The notes under the pieces: generated by a model | Database searches by the model: none | Seen by the model: only the letters and a program-made list of their open reading frames with translations | Told to the model about the DNA's origin: nothing | Assembly (NCBI GenBank): GCA_900318145.1 | Contig: ONJM01000002.1 | Span: 248,001-312,000, forward strand | DNA: 64,000 nt | Reading direction: 5' to 3' | Source: an uncultured Eubacteriales bacterium | Lineage (GTDB): Bacteria > Bacillota > Clostridia > Christensenellales > Aristaeellaceae | Part shown: positions 1 to 8,780 of the stretch, piece by piece | Position numbering within the stretch: the stretch's first letter is position 1 | How the letters are laid out: the number at the start of each line of letters is the position of its first letter | Position numbers and translations under genes: made by a program

Positions 1-607
1 CGTAGCCGAATGCCAGCGCCTTTGCCTTGATGTCGCCGAGGCTCATGACTTCATCGTTGGAGCCGTCGATCTGCAGACCGTTATGATCGAGGATAACGGT
101 AAGGTTGTCAAGTTTGTAATGCGCAGCGGCCATGCTTGCTTCCCATACAAGACCTTCCTGGCTTTCACCGTCGCCGATCACGGTGTACACATGGCAGGGA
201 TTGCCCGTATGCTTCGCGCCAAGCGCCATACCTACGGCAATGGAAATCCCCTGTCCGAGAGAACCGGTTGATGCGTCCACGCCGGGGCATTTTTTGATGT
301 CCGGATGTCCCTGAAGGATTCCGTGCAGCTGACGGAATTTGTCAAATTCTTCCGGCCCGAAATATCCGCGCTCACACAGCGTACCGTACAGAGCGGGAGC
401 GGCATGACCTTTTGAAAGGACAAATCTGTCACGGTTGGGATCCTTTTCGTTTTCCGGGCTGACATTCATAACGTCAAAGTACAGTGCGACAAGCGCGTCC
501 GTGCAGGAAAGGGATCCGCCCGGATGGCCTGCGCCGGCCTTGGAAGTCATCGTGATAATATCGCGCCTGACTGCCCTGGCTTTAGATTGTAAAGTCTGAA
601 GATCCAT
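1..607 (-). CDS. Transketolase, N-terminal (TPP-binding) subunit, partial
   Basis: This is the N-terminal half of a transketolase (pentose phosphate pathway, thiamine diphosphate dependent). About 202 residues are visible before the left window edge cuts the gene, so the C-terminus is missing. It starts MDLQTLQSKA; the GAGHPGG segment and the GDGESQEG to DHNG stretch are the TPP- and metal-binding signature. The ATG at 605-607 follows AGGAGG at a good distance. In many Clostridia transketolase is split into N- and C-terminal subunit genes, and the start and spacing here resemble the split form; the partner would lie beyond the left edge. A full-consensus promoter lies just upstream at 647-675. 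Confidence 0.9.
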   Translation of the reverse strand, partial: MDLQTLQSKARAVRRDIITMTSKAGAGHPGGSLSCTDALVALYFDVMNVSPENEKDPNRDRFVLSKGHAAPALYGTLCERGYFGPEEFDKFRQLHGILQGHPDIKKCPGVDASTGSLGQGISIAVGMALGAKHTGNPCHVYTVIGDGESQEGLVWEASMAAAHYKLDNLTVILDHNGLQIDGSNDEVMSLGDIKAKALAFGY

Positions 608-646
608 TATAATTTACCTCCTGACTGTATATATCCGTTAGAATAA

Positions 647-675
647 ATTATATGTTTTAACACTTTACTTGTCAA
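647..675 (-). promoter_or_regulatory. Sigma-A promoter of transketolase
   Basis: On the minus strand TTGACA (670-675) and TATAAT (647-652) are separated by exactly 17 bases, a perfect consensus promoter. The -35 box lies inside the last codons and stop region of the preceding gene (stop at 665-667), so transketolase has its own promoter although it follows a long co-directional run. Confidence 0.85.
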
Positions 676-1924
676 TAAAAAGGCAATTCCTGGCATTCAT
701 CCGGTTCAGCGCTTCAACAAGAGCGGTTTTGCCATGGGCGTATGTCAGTCCTCCCTGCATATATGCGGTATAAGGGGGACGTATCGGCCCGTCGGCGCTC
801 AGTTCGATGCTGGCACCCGCGACGAATGTTCCGGCGGCCATAACAACAGGATCATCGTATCCGGGCATATCCCAGGGTTCCGGTTCGGCGAGGCTGTCAA
901 CAGGGCTCGCGGCCTGCAGGCCCTGGCAGAACGACACAAGGCGCTCCGGTGATTTCATTTTTATGGCCTGGATAATATCTGCCCGCGGTTCCAGGGCCGG
1001 AGGCGTTGTTTCATAGCCAAGCAGTTCAAAAACACGGGCTGTAAGCAGTGCGGTTTTCAGTGCCTGCGCTACAGTATGGGGCGCCATGAACAGTCCCTGG
1101 TAGAAAGGACGGTATGACGCCTCGTAGGAGCCGATTTCCCTTCCCAGGCCGGGAGCTGTCAGCCTGCCTGCGATCCGTTCAATATCGTCTTTTTTCCCTG
1201 CGATATAACCGCCTGTAGGCGCCAGGCCGCCTCCCGGGTTTTTGATCAGGCTCCCGACCAGCAGATCCGCACCGTAATCGGAAGGCTCATCCGCGCATAC
1301 AAATTCACCGTAACAATTGTCCACCATCAGGCGTACACCCGGGTGTTTCTTATGAATCATGTCCGCGAGATCCTGAAACGCTTCCGGCTGAAGGCTCGGA
1401 CGCCAGGCGTATCCTCGGCTGCGCTGCGCGATAACAAGCGAAGTACTGTCTCCGATCATACGGTCTACAGTATCCGTATCGATTTTTCCATCCTTCAGCT
1501 CGGCACAATCGAATCCAACTCCCATTTCTTTCAGTGATCCGGCGTATTCCTGTCTGCCGACGCCCAATACGCCAAGAAGTGTATCATACGGCGTTCCGGT
1601 AGCGCTGAGGATTCTTTCACCTGGTTTTGTCAGGCCGAAGAGCGTCAGGCTGAGCGCTGACGTTCCGCTGGAGATATGCGGCCGCATCAGCGCGGCTTCA
1701 GTATGGAATGCACCGGCATATACCCTTTCCAGTGTATCGCGTCCCACGTCGTCATATCCGTATCCGGAGGTGCCGGAAAAATGGCGGTAACTGACGCCTT
1801 CCTTCCGGAATACATCCAGAATCTGTTTTGTCCGTTTTTCTTCGTTAATTTCGATTTCCGCGAAGCGTTCCTTCAGCTCGCTTTCGGATTTCAGGACGAT
1901 GTCTTTTATTTTCGTGTTGTTCAT
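665..1924 (-). CDS. Methionine gamma-lyase / aluminium-resistance family PLP enzyme (YnbB-like)
   Basis: A 419-residue fold-type I PLP enzyme of the family often labelled cystathionine beta-lyase family protein involved in aluminium resistance (Bacillus YnbB). The visible features are the SSGTSALSL loop that holds the cofactor phosphate, VDNCYGEF with the PLP-ring aspartate, and the lysine of SLIKNPGGG, which is the likely Schiff-base residue. Substrate specificity cannot be read from sequence; the name methionine gamma-lyase is by family only. The ATG overlaps the miaA stop by four bases (ATGA), so the two are translationally coupled. Co-location with miaA is also seen in Bacillus, which supports the family call. 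Length is normal. Confidence 0.85.
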   Translation of the reverse strand: MNNTKIKDIVLKSESELKERFAEIEINEEKRTKQILDVFRKEGVSYRHFSGTSGYGYDDVGRDTLERVYAGAFHTEAALMRPHISSGTSALSLTLFGLTKPGERILSATGTPYDTLLGVLGVGRQEYAGSLKEMGVGFDCAELKDGKIDTDTVDRMIGDSTSLVIAQRSRGYAWRPSLQPEAFQDLADMIHKKHPGVRLMVDNCYGEFVCADEPSDYGADLLVGSLIKNPGGGLAPTGGYIAGKKDDIERIAGRLTAPGLGREIGSYEASYRPFYQGLFMAPHTVAQALKTALLTARVFELLGYETTPPALEPRADIIQAIKMKSPERLVSFCQGLQAASPVDSLAEPEPWDMPGYDDPVVMAAGTFVAGASIELSADGPIRPPYTAYMQGGLTYAHGKTALVEALNRMNARNCLFIDK

Positions 1925-2847
1925 ACATTGCCTCTCAGTATTTGTTTGATCTTATTATATGTATCAGGTGAATCCGGATCGGCATACTGGATGCCCTCAA
2001 GCCTTTTCAGAAAAGTAATCTGCCGCTTCGCGTAATGACGCGTCCGGGTCTGTATAAGCTCCGTGGCCTGCTGCAGCGTATATTCCCCGCGGAGGTACGG
2101 AACCATTTCCTTGTAGCCGATGGCCTGCATGCTCTGAGACTCTTCCGGGACTCCCGATTCCAGCAGGCCGGCGACCTCCTGCGCAAGGCCGTTCTCAATC
2201 ATCCGGATGGTACGCCGGTTGATCCTTTCATACAGTGTCTGCCGTTCCGGACAAATGCAGACCGGGATCCACATGAACGGACTATCTTTTTTTCTATGCG
2301 GCTGCCTGGAAAACGGTGTGCCGGTCGTTTCAGAAACCTCGATCGCGCGGATTCTTCGGCGTATGTCGTTCAAAGGCAGCCTGTCTGCGGTTTCAGGGTC
2401 GGACCTGCGAAGACGTTCGTCCAGAAGTCTGCGGCCGTCAGGCAGTCCGGCCAGCCTGTGCAGCTCTGTACGCAGTCTTTCATCCGCGGGCACAGAACCC
2501 ATTCCCATCGGTTTCATCATCCCTTCCAGATACAGTCCGGTTCCGCCGACAAACAGGAATTCCTTCCCTGCCCGGAAAAGCTCATCCGCTTTCCGGAATG
2601 CATCATCGATATACATGGACACGTTATAGGTTTCTGTCGGCTCACAGATGTCAAGCAGATGATGCTGAACTTTTTTCCGGTCCTCCGGGGAAGGTTTCGC
2701 GGTACCGATATCCATCCGGCGGTAGATCTGCATACTGTCCATGCAGATGATTACCCAATGGTTTTCTTCAGCAAGCCGCATTGCGAGATCGCTCTTGCCG
2801 CTGGCGGTCGGGCCTGTCAGCACACGGCACACAAATGGTTCTTCCAT
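1921..2847 (-). CDS. miaA: tRNA dimethylallyltransferase
   Basis: MiaA transfers a dimethylallyl group from DMAPP to N6 of A37 in tRNAs reading UNN codons (i6A37). The 308 residues match the family. The N-terminal P-loop is GPTASGKSDLA (residues about 12-22), followed by DSMQIYRRMDIGTAKP, the substrate loop, and GGTGLYLEG. The start ATG lies three bases after the mutL stop, and its stop overlaps the next gene. MiaB, which adds the 2-methylthio group to the same base, is encoded upstream in the same run, with mutS and mutL between them. A mutL-miaA order is common in bacteria. Confidence 0.97.
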   Translation of the reverse strand: MEEPFVCRVLTGPTASGKSDLAMRLAEENHWVIICMDSMQIYRRMDIGTAKPSPEDRKKVQHHLLDICEPTETYNVSMYIDDAFRKADELFRAGKEFLFVGGTGLYLEGMMKPMGMGSVPADERLRTELHRLAGLPDGRRLLDERLRRSDPETADRLPLNDIRRRIRAIEVSETTGTPFSRQPHRKKDSPFMWIPVCICPERQTLYERINRRTIRMIENGLAQEVAGLLESGVPEESQSMQAIGYKEMVPYLRGEYTLQQATELIQTRTRHYAKRQITFLKRLEGIQYADPDSPDTYNKIKQILRGNV

Positions 2848-2850
2848 GGC

Positions 2851-4731
2851 TCAATCCTGTATCCGCTTGAATTTCTTGTCCAGTTCCCTGCGGGAAATGG
2901 ATACGACAAGCGGCCTTCCGTGCGGGCAGGTAGGTGTAACTTTTTTTTCTGCCATTTCATTCAGGATGCTGCGAAGCTGATCCTCCGTCAGTTCTTCACC
3001 GCCTTTTACAGCGTGCTTGCAGGCAGTCTGGAGGATTGCGGCCCGTTTGCTTTCGAAGGTTACCGTATTGTTTGTTTCGACTTCTGAAAGCGCTTCCCGA
3101 ACAAAGCCGCTGGTTTCCGCTTCCCCGAGAATAACGGGGATGGTCCGGACAGCGATATCGTGCTCGCCGAACCTTTCCATTACCAGGCCGATGGACTCAA
3201 ACAGGCTCCGGTTCTCTTCCATGATTCTGAAATCCTTTTCCGATGCGCTGATGATATAAGGAATCAGCAGCTCCTGTCCCGTATGCTGTTCAGCATGATC
3301 CTGCATCAGTTTGTCGAAAAGAAGTCTTTCGTGCACCGCGTGCTGATCGATCATGATCAGCTGATTGTCGTATTCCGCAAGGATAAAAGTATTGAAGAGC
3401 GCACCGAATATCCTGATCGGTTTCGGCAGATCCGGAAGAATTGTACTGACCTGTTCGGCGGCTTCGGCCCGGTATGCCGGTTCGGCTTTCACGGTATCAC
3501 TTGCTTTGTTTTCCTTTTCTTCTGAAACGTGTTTTTCCGCCGGACGCTGGAAAGGCTTGATTTCAAATGTTTTTTCCATCATTGAAGCGGAAACAGGCTT
3601 CAGATCCGGAAGACGGTCGGTTACGGAAACAGAGCCTGTCGATTTCCGGATCCCTTCCAGAATCTCCTGACGGGTAGGAATGGATTCCTTCGGGCTTTTT
3701 TTCTCAGGCATCAGGATCATAGGGACAGCTTTCTCGAAAACGTTCCTGTCTTTAAGCGCTTCGAGGATCAGGGAAAGAACAGCATCGCTGACGGTCCGTT
3801 CGTCCCGGAACCGGACTTCCAGCTTGTTTGGATGTACATTCACGTCTACCGCGTCATAGGCAATCTGCAGATGAAGCGCGCAGACCGGGAATCTGCCAAT
3901 CATGACACGTTCTCTGCATGCTGTCTCAAGTGCGGATGAAAGCACGCTGCTGTGCATCATCCGGTTGTTGATAAAGAAGAATTCCTGCCCTCTGTTTCCC
4001 CTGGCAGCTTCTCCGATTCCTACGTATCCTTTCAGCAGGATTCCACTTTCGTGACCGTTTACTTCCCGCATACTCTGCATCGCCTTGCTGCCGAAAACGG
4101 TAAGCACCGCTGACGCGAGCTGACCGTCCCCCGGGCTGTGCAGCGCGGTTTTTCCGTCGCAGATATATCGGAAGCTGACATCCGGCCGGCTCAGAATAAA
4201 CTGGGTCATCAGCTCGTGCACCGCTGTGGCTTCCGCGGATGCCTTTTTCATAAACCCTTTTCTTACCGGTGTATTGAAAAACAGGTCGGTCACGGTAATA
4301 CTTGTACCTGCCGTACACGCGGTTTCCTCGATTTTCAGGATTCTGCCGCCTTCGTTTGTAACCTTCAGGCCGGTATCCTTTTCCCTTGTCCGGGTGGTCA
4401 TCACTGTGCGGGACACAGCCGCGATACTCGCAAGCGCCTCGCCGCGGAAACCAAGTGTCTGGATGGAATACAGGTCGTTTTCCCGGGATATTTTGCTTGT
4501 GGCATGCCGTTCGAAAGCCATCCGAAGGTCGCTTTCGTCAATGCCTGAACCGTTGTCAGTCACACGCAGGTAAGACAGGCCGCCTTCCCGGATTTCCGCC
4601 GTAACCGCGGACGCGCCGGCGTCAAGGCTGTTTTCCACGAGCTCCTTAAGCGCGGATGCCGGTCTTTCAACGACTTCACCCGCCGCGATCTTGCCGATCA
4701 TGCTGTCGCTCAGCAATTTGATTTTTCCCAT
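2851..4731 (-). CDS. mutL: DNA mismatch repair endonuclease MutL
   Basis: MutL links MutS recognition to strand incision in mismatch repair. Of the 626 residues, about 1-330 form the GHKL ATPase: KELVENSLDAGA, DNGSGI and GFRGEAL are the ATP-lid motifs. A low-conservation linker spans about 340-430, and the C-terminal dimerisation/endonuclease domain begins near 437. The metal-binding motif DQHA starts at residue 462 with E468 in place. The final acidic residue of DQHA(X)2E(X)4E is Asp instead of Glu (FDKL). CPHGRP near the C-terminus completes the endonuclease site. The gene lies 28 bases after mutS, behind a GGGAGG site. Confidence 0.97.
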   Translation of the reverse strand: MGKIKLLSDSMIGKIAAGEVVERPASALKELVENSLDAGASAVTAEIREGGLSYLRVTDNGSGIDESDLRMAFERHATSKISRENDLYSIQTLGFRGEALASIAAVSRTVMTTRTREKDTGLKVTNEGGRILKIEETACTAGTSITVTDLFFNTPVRKGFMKKASAEATAVHELMTQFILSRPDVSFRYICDGKTALHSPGDGQLASAVLTVFGSKAMQSMREVNGHESGILLKGYVGIGEAARGNRGQEFFFINNRMMHSSVLSSALETACRERVMIGRFPVCALHLQIAYDAVDVNVHPNKLEVRFRDERTVSDAVLSLILEALKDRNVFEKAVPMILMPEKKSPKESIPTRQEILEGIRKSTGSVSVTDRLPDLKPVSASMMEKTFEIKPFQRPAEKHVSEEKENKASDTVKAEPAYRAEAAEQVSTILPDLPKPIRIFGALFNTFILAEYDNQLIMIDQHAVHERLLFDKLMQDHAEQHTGQELLIPYIISASEKDFRIMEENRSLFESIGLVMERFGEHDIAVRTIPVILGEAETSGFVREALSEVETNNTVTFESKRAAILQTACKHAVKGGEELTEDQLRSILNEMAEKKVTPTCPHGRPLVVSISRRELDKKFKRIQD

Positions 4732-4759
4732 GACGGAATTCCTCCCTGATACTCTTGGG

Positions 4760-7360
4760 TCAGATTTTTTTTGCCTTTTCGCGGAGAAGGAACAGACGGT
4801 TTATCGCATCGATGGGCGTCAGCGCCATTACGTCTAGATCCTGCAGTTCCTTGATTATCTCCATCTTTTTGTATTCGAAAAGATCCTGCTGTTCGTTCAT
4901 GCGCGGCTGACTGCTCTCTCCAAGGATATTCTGGCCGATTGCGTTCTGGTTGATATCGCTGACCTCCAGACGAGCCTGAATTTCATGCGCCCGAACAATT
5001 ACAGGGTGCGGAATGCCGGCGAGTCTGGCGACATGGACGCCGAAGCTTTTGTCTGCGCCGCCCCGTTGTATTTTACGGAGGAAAACGATGTCCTCCCCGC
5101 GTTCTCTCACGGAAATGCAATAATTCTTAATTCCTTCAAGATGACCTTCAAGTTCGCTCAGCTCATGGTAGTGTGTCGCGAAAAGTGTTTTGGCTCCGAT
5201 TTTTGCCTTGTCGCAGATGTATTCCACCACAGCCCAGGCAATGGACAGGCCGTCAAACGTACTGGTTCCTCTGCCGATTTCATCCAGAATGATCAGACTG
5301 TTTTTCGTCGCGTTACGAAGTATGTAAGCGGTTTCGCTCATTTCGACCATGAATGTACTCTGCCCGCTGGCCAGGTCATCGCTGGCGCCGACTCTTGTGA
5401 AAATCTGGTCGCAAACGGAGAGACTCGCTTTTTCCGCCGGAACGAAGGAGCCAGTCTGTGCCATCAGGCAGATCAGCGCGACCTGCCGCATATAAGTACT
5501 TTTGCCGGCCATATTCGGTCCGGTAATGATCATCATCCTGTTTTCGTCCGTGTCCAGGACTGTATCGTTCGGAACAAAGGTGTTGTCAGGCAGCGACTGT
5601 TCCACGACCGGATGCCTGCCGCCGGTAATGGAGAGCGTACCGTCCGTAAGGATTTTCGGGCGTACATAGCGGTTTTCGGCTGCCGTGCGGCTCAGGCTCT
5701 GGTAGGCGTCCAGCTTTTTTACCGCTGTTGCCGTCCGCTGGATCCGGACGATCTCCGCGGCGATCCGGTCCCTGATTTCGTTGAATAACTGCAGTTCGAG
5801 CCGTACACTCTGTTCCTGCGCGCCGATGATTTTCTGCTCCATTTCCTTCAGTTCAGGCGTCATGAAACGCTCGGCGTTGGTGAGCGTCTGCTTACGGATA
5901 TATCGTTCCGGGACCTGACCGAGGAAGCTCTTCGTGACTTCGATATAATACCCGAATACTTTGTTGTACTGAATCCGCAGGTTTCGGATTCCTGTTTCTT
6001 CCCTTTCCTGCTGTTCCAGCGCGAGAATCCACTGCTTACCGTTCTTCTGTGCTTCACGGTATTCATCGAGTGTTTCGGAATAGCCGTCGCGGATGATTCC
6101 GCCCTCGGTGATCACGACGGGAGCGTCCGGATGGATAGACCGGTTCAGCAGCTCCGACAGGTCTTCCATGGGATCGAGTTCATCCCGGACGTTTACCAGT
6201 TCTGCGCTGTTTACTCCTTTCAGCAGTTCCCGTATTGCGGGAATCCTGCAGAAACTTGCGCAAAGCGCCAGGCAGTCTCGTGCGTTCAGGTTTCTGTAGG
6301 CAACCTTGCTCAGCAGGCGTTCCAGGTCGTATACGCCGTCCAGCTCTTCAGAAAGGGAGATGCCGATGATCCGGTTCTTGACAAGTTCTTCCACCGCGTC
6401 AAGCCTGGCGTTAATTTCAGCCGGATCAAGCAGCGGCTGCTCCACCCAGCTTCGCAGCAGCCTTCCGCCCATCGCCGTGCAGGTTTTGTCCAGAAGGTTC
6501 AGCAGCGTTCCCTTTTTCCCTTTTCCCCGAAGACTGTCCGTCAGTTCCAGGTTCCGCCGGGTATTCGGATCCAGCAGCATTCTGTTGCCGGTCTGGGCAA
6601 AGCGGAGAGAAGTTATATGTTCGAGCCGGTTCTTCTGTGTTTCTCCAAGGTATTTCATCAGGGCACCGGCCGCGCAGGCAGCTGATTTATGATCTTCCAG
6701 TCCGAGCCCTGCCAGGTGCGTCAGGCTGAAATGGCTGCAGAGCGTTTCTGCTGCGTTATGGTGCCGGAACCAGTTTGCGTTCTGCCCTGTAATCAGAATT
6801 CCAGGGTATGCGGAAGCGCTTTCCCGGAATGTGTCGTTTTCCGGACAGATGATTTCCGTCGGGGAAATCCGCTGTATTTCAGCCCGGAGGATGGAGGTGT
6901 CCGGTTCCGCAACAAAAAATTCGCCCGTGGAAACGTCGGCCCAGGCCAGGCCGGTCCTGTTTCCGTCTGTAACAAGGCTCATCAGGTAATTGTTTGTCTT
7001 TTCTTCCAGCATGGCCGGATCCGTCACTGTACCCGCTGTAATGACACGGATGACGTCCCTTTTCACAAGACCTTTTGCCAGCGCCGGATCTTCCATCTGT
7101 TCACAGATAGCAACTTTATATCCTCGTTCGATCAGCTTTTCGATGTAGGTGTTCACGCTGTGGAACGGCACGCCGCACATCGGCGCCCGTTCTTCCAGTC
7201 CGCAGTCCTTCCCGGTCAGTGTAAGCTCCAGTTCCCTGGACGCAGTTTTCGCGTCGTCAAAAAAAAGTTCATAAAAATCCCCAAGGCGGAAAAGAAGAAG
7301 GCAATCCGGGTATTCATCATGGATCTGCATATATTGCTGCATCATCGGGGATAGCGCCAT
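4760..7360 (-). CDS. mutS: DNA mismatch repair protein MutS
   Basis: MutS binds mismatches and small loops and uses ATP to signal to MutL. The 866 residues are typical for MutS1. The N-terminal GDFYELF (residues 27-33) carries the Phe-x-Glu wedge inserted at mismatches, which separates it from MutS2. The C-terminal ATPase has GPNMAGKST (Walker A), DEIGRGTST (Walker B/signature) and TLFATHYHEL. A C-terminal tail of about 50 residues contains the FEYKKMEIIKELQDLD dimerisation helix. The gene sits 22 bases after miaB and directly ahead of mutL, with an AAGGA site before ATG. Confidence 0.98.
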   Translation of the reverse strand: MALSPMMQQYMQIHDEYPDCLLLFRLGDFYELFFDDAKTASRELELTLTGKDCGLEERAPMCGVPFHSVNTYIEKLIERGYKVAICEQMEDPALAKGLVKRDVIRVITAGTVTDPAMLEEKTNNYLMSLVTDGNRTGLAWADVSTGEFFVAEPDTSILRAEIQRISPTEIICPENDTFRESASAYPGILITGQNANWFRHHNAAETLCSHFSLTHLAGLGLEDHKSAACAAGALMKYLGETQKNRLEHITSLRFAQTGNRMLLDPNTRRNLELTDSLRGKGKKGTLLNLLDKTCTAMGGRLLRSWVEQPLLDPAEINARLDAVEELVKNRIIGISLSEELDGVYDLERLLSKVAYRNLNARDCLALCASFCRIPAIRELLKGVNSAELVNVRDELDPMEDLSELLNRSIHPDAPVVITEGGIIRDGYSETLDEYREAQKNGKQWILALEQQEREETGIRNLRIQYNKVFGYYIEVTKSFLGQVPERYIRKQTLTNAERFMTPELKEMEQKIIGAQEQSVRLELQLFNEIRDRIAAEIVRIQRTATAVKKLDAYQSLSRTAAENRYVRPKILTDGTLSITGGRHPVVEQSLPDNTFVPNDTVLDTDENRMMIITGPNMAGKSTYMRQVALICLMAQTGSFVPAEKASLSVCDQIFTRVGASDDLASGQSTFMVEMSETAYILRNATKNSLIILDEIGRGTSTFDGLSIAWAVVEYICDKAKIGAKTLFATHYHELSELEGHLEGIKNYCISVRERGEDIVFLRKIQRGGADKSFGVHVARLAGIPHPVIVRAHEIQARLEVSDINQNAIGQNILGESSQPRMNEQQDLFEYKKMEIIKELQDLDVMALTPIDAINRLFLLREKAKKI

Positions 7361-7382
7361 AGCCTGAATCCTTCTTTCTGCT

Positions 7383-8780
7383 TTATACTTTTTCCGCTGT
7401 GAGCGTATTGTTCTTCAGTCCGGTGATCCGGCAGCTCCGGATTTTTCCGATATCATCCTCGTTTCCGGGCATTGTGACGGAAATCCCGTGAAGACCTTTT
7501 CCGGATACTTCCAGGTCGCTTCTGCGGCTCAGCCCTTCAACGAGGATTTCCTCCCGCTGTCCGATAAACCTTTTCATCGTTTCCTTCTGGAGTTGTTCCT
7601 GCAGAAGGATCAGTTTCTGGATCCGTTCCGAGGCTGTCAGCGGATCGATCCGGCCGTCCATGGAGGCCGCTGCGGTACCTACTCTCGGAGAATAGATAAA
7701 TGTGAACGCGCTGTCAAAACGGACCTGTTCCACCAGGCTCATCGTCGCCTCAAAATCATCTTCCGTTTCACCCGGGAAACCTACAATAATATCCGTGCTC
7801 AGCCCGATGCCCGGAATAGCTTCCCGAAGCTTTCGGACACGGTCAATATACTGCATACGTGTATATTTACGGTTCATTTTTTTCAGGATCGCGTCGCTTC
7901 CGCTTTGTACTGGAAGATGAAACTGCGGAAGGATATGCGTGCTCCCGGCCATTGTCTCTATCAGTTCGTCGCTCAGATCCTTCGGATGGCTGGTCATAAA
8001 TCGGATCCGGGGAATTTCCATACGGTCCAGTTCCTTCAGCAGCGAGGCAAAAGAAAACGGTTTTTCCAGATCTTTTCCATAGCTGTTTACATTCTGTCCA
8101 AGGAGCATAATCTCCTGTACGCCGCTGTGCAGCAGTGATTCGGCTTCCTTCAGGATCATGCCGGGGTTCCGGCTGCGTTCCCTTCCGCGGACGAACGGAA
8201 CAATACAATAGCTGCAGAAGTTATTGCATCCGTACATCACAGTGATATACGCGAATTCCTTCCGGGCCCGGATAATCGGAAGACCTTCCGGAACGACATC
8301 CCGATCTTCCACAACGACAGTGCTGCAGTTTGAATTCAGTGTCCGGTAAAACAGCTCCGGAAACTTGTGCAGGTTTGACGTACCAAAAGCAAGGTTGATA
8401 AATCTGTACTGCTTCAGGATTTTTTCCGCCATTCCGGGTTCCTGAATCATGCATCCGCAGACCGCTATAATCAGCCGCGGATTCTTTTTGCGGATTTCGC
8501 GCAGCCAGGTAATGTTTCCCAGCGCTTTTCTTTCCGCGTTTTCACGGATGCAGCAGGTATTGAAAATGACAAAATCAGCGTCTTCCCTTCGGGTTGCTTC
8601 CCGGATGCCCATTTCAGCGAGCATTCCCGCGAGTTTCTCGCTGTCGTGAGCGTTCATCTGGCATCCGTATGTAACGACGAAAAAGCTTTCAGGTTTCTGT
8701 GGAAGGCGGCTGATTTCCTCTGTAAAAAATTGCTGCCTTTTGATTTCTTCCGCCGTAACTGTTTGATTAATTCTTTCCAT
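7383..8780 (-). CDS. miaB: tRNA-2-methylthio-N6-dimethylallyladenosine synthase
   Basis: MiaB is a radical SAM methylthiotransferase that converts i6A37 to ms2i6A37 in tRNA. An N-terminal UPF0004 domain supplies three Cys (YGCQMN, NTCCIR, CGCM) for the auxiliary cluster. The radical SAM motif is YGCNNFCSYC, and a TRAM domain closes the protein. I chose the ATG at 8778-8780 (465 residues, MERINQTV), which shares its A with the stop of the RNase gene (TGATG) and has AAGGA upstream. An in-frame extension to 8831 would sit inside the RNase gene and lacks support. The short N-terminal extension before the UPF0004 domain is usual for Firmicutes. Confidence 0.96.
   Translation of the reverse strand: MERINQTVTAEEIKRQQFFTEEISRLPQKPESFFVVTYGCQMNAHDSEKLAGMLAEMGIREATRREDADFVIFNTCCIRENAERKALGNITWLREIRKKNPRLIIAVCGCMIQEPGMAEKILKQYRFINLAFGTSNLHKFPELFYRTLNSNCSTVVVEDRDVVPEGLPIIRARKEFAYITVMYGCNNFCSYCIVPFVRGRERSRNPGMILKEAESLLHSGVQEIMLLGQNVNSYGKDLEKPFSFASLLKELDRMEIPRIRFMTSHPKDLSDELIETMAGSTHILPQFHLPVQSGSDAILKKMNRKYTRMQYIDRVRKLREAIPGIGLSTDIIVGFPGETEDDFEATMSLVEQVRFDSAFTFIYSPRVGTAAASMDGRIDPLTASERIQKLILLQEQLQKETMKRFIGQREEILVEGLSRRSDLEVSGKGLHGISVTMPGNEDDIGKIRSCRITGLKNNTLTAEKV

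Noticed and set aside
2035..3087. Plus-strand open frame (350 codons) across miaA and mutL
   Set aside because: Antisense shadow of two conserved genes.
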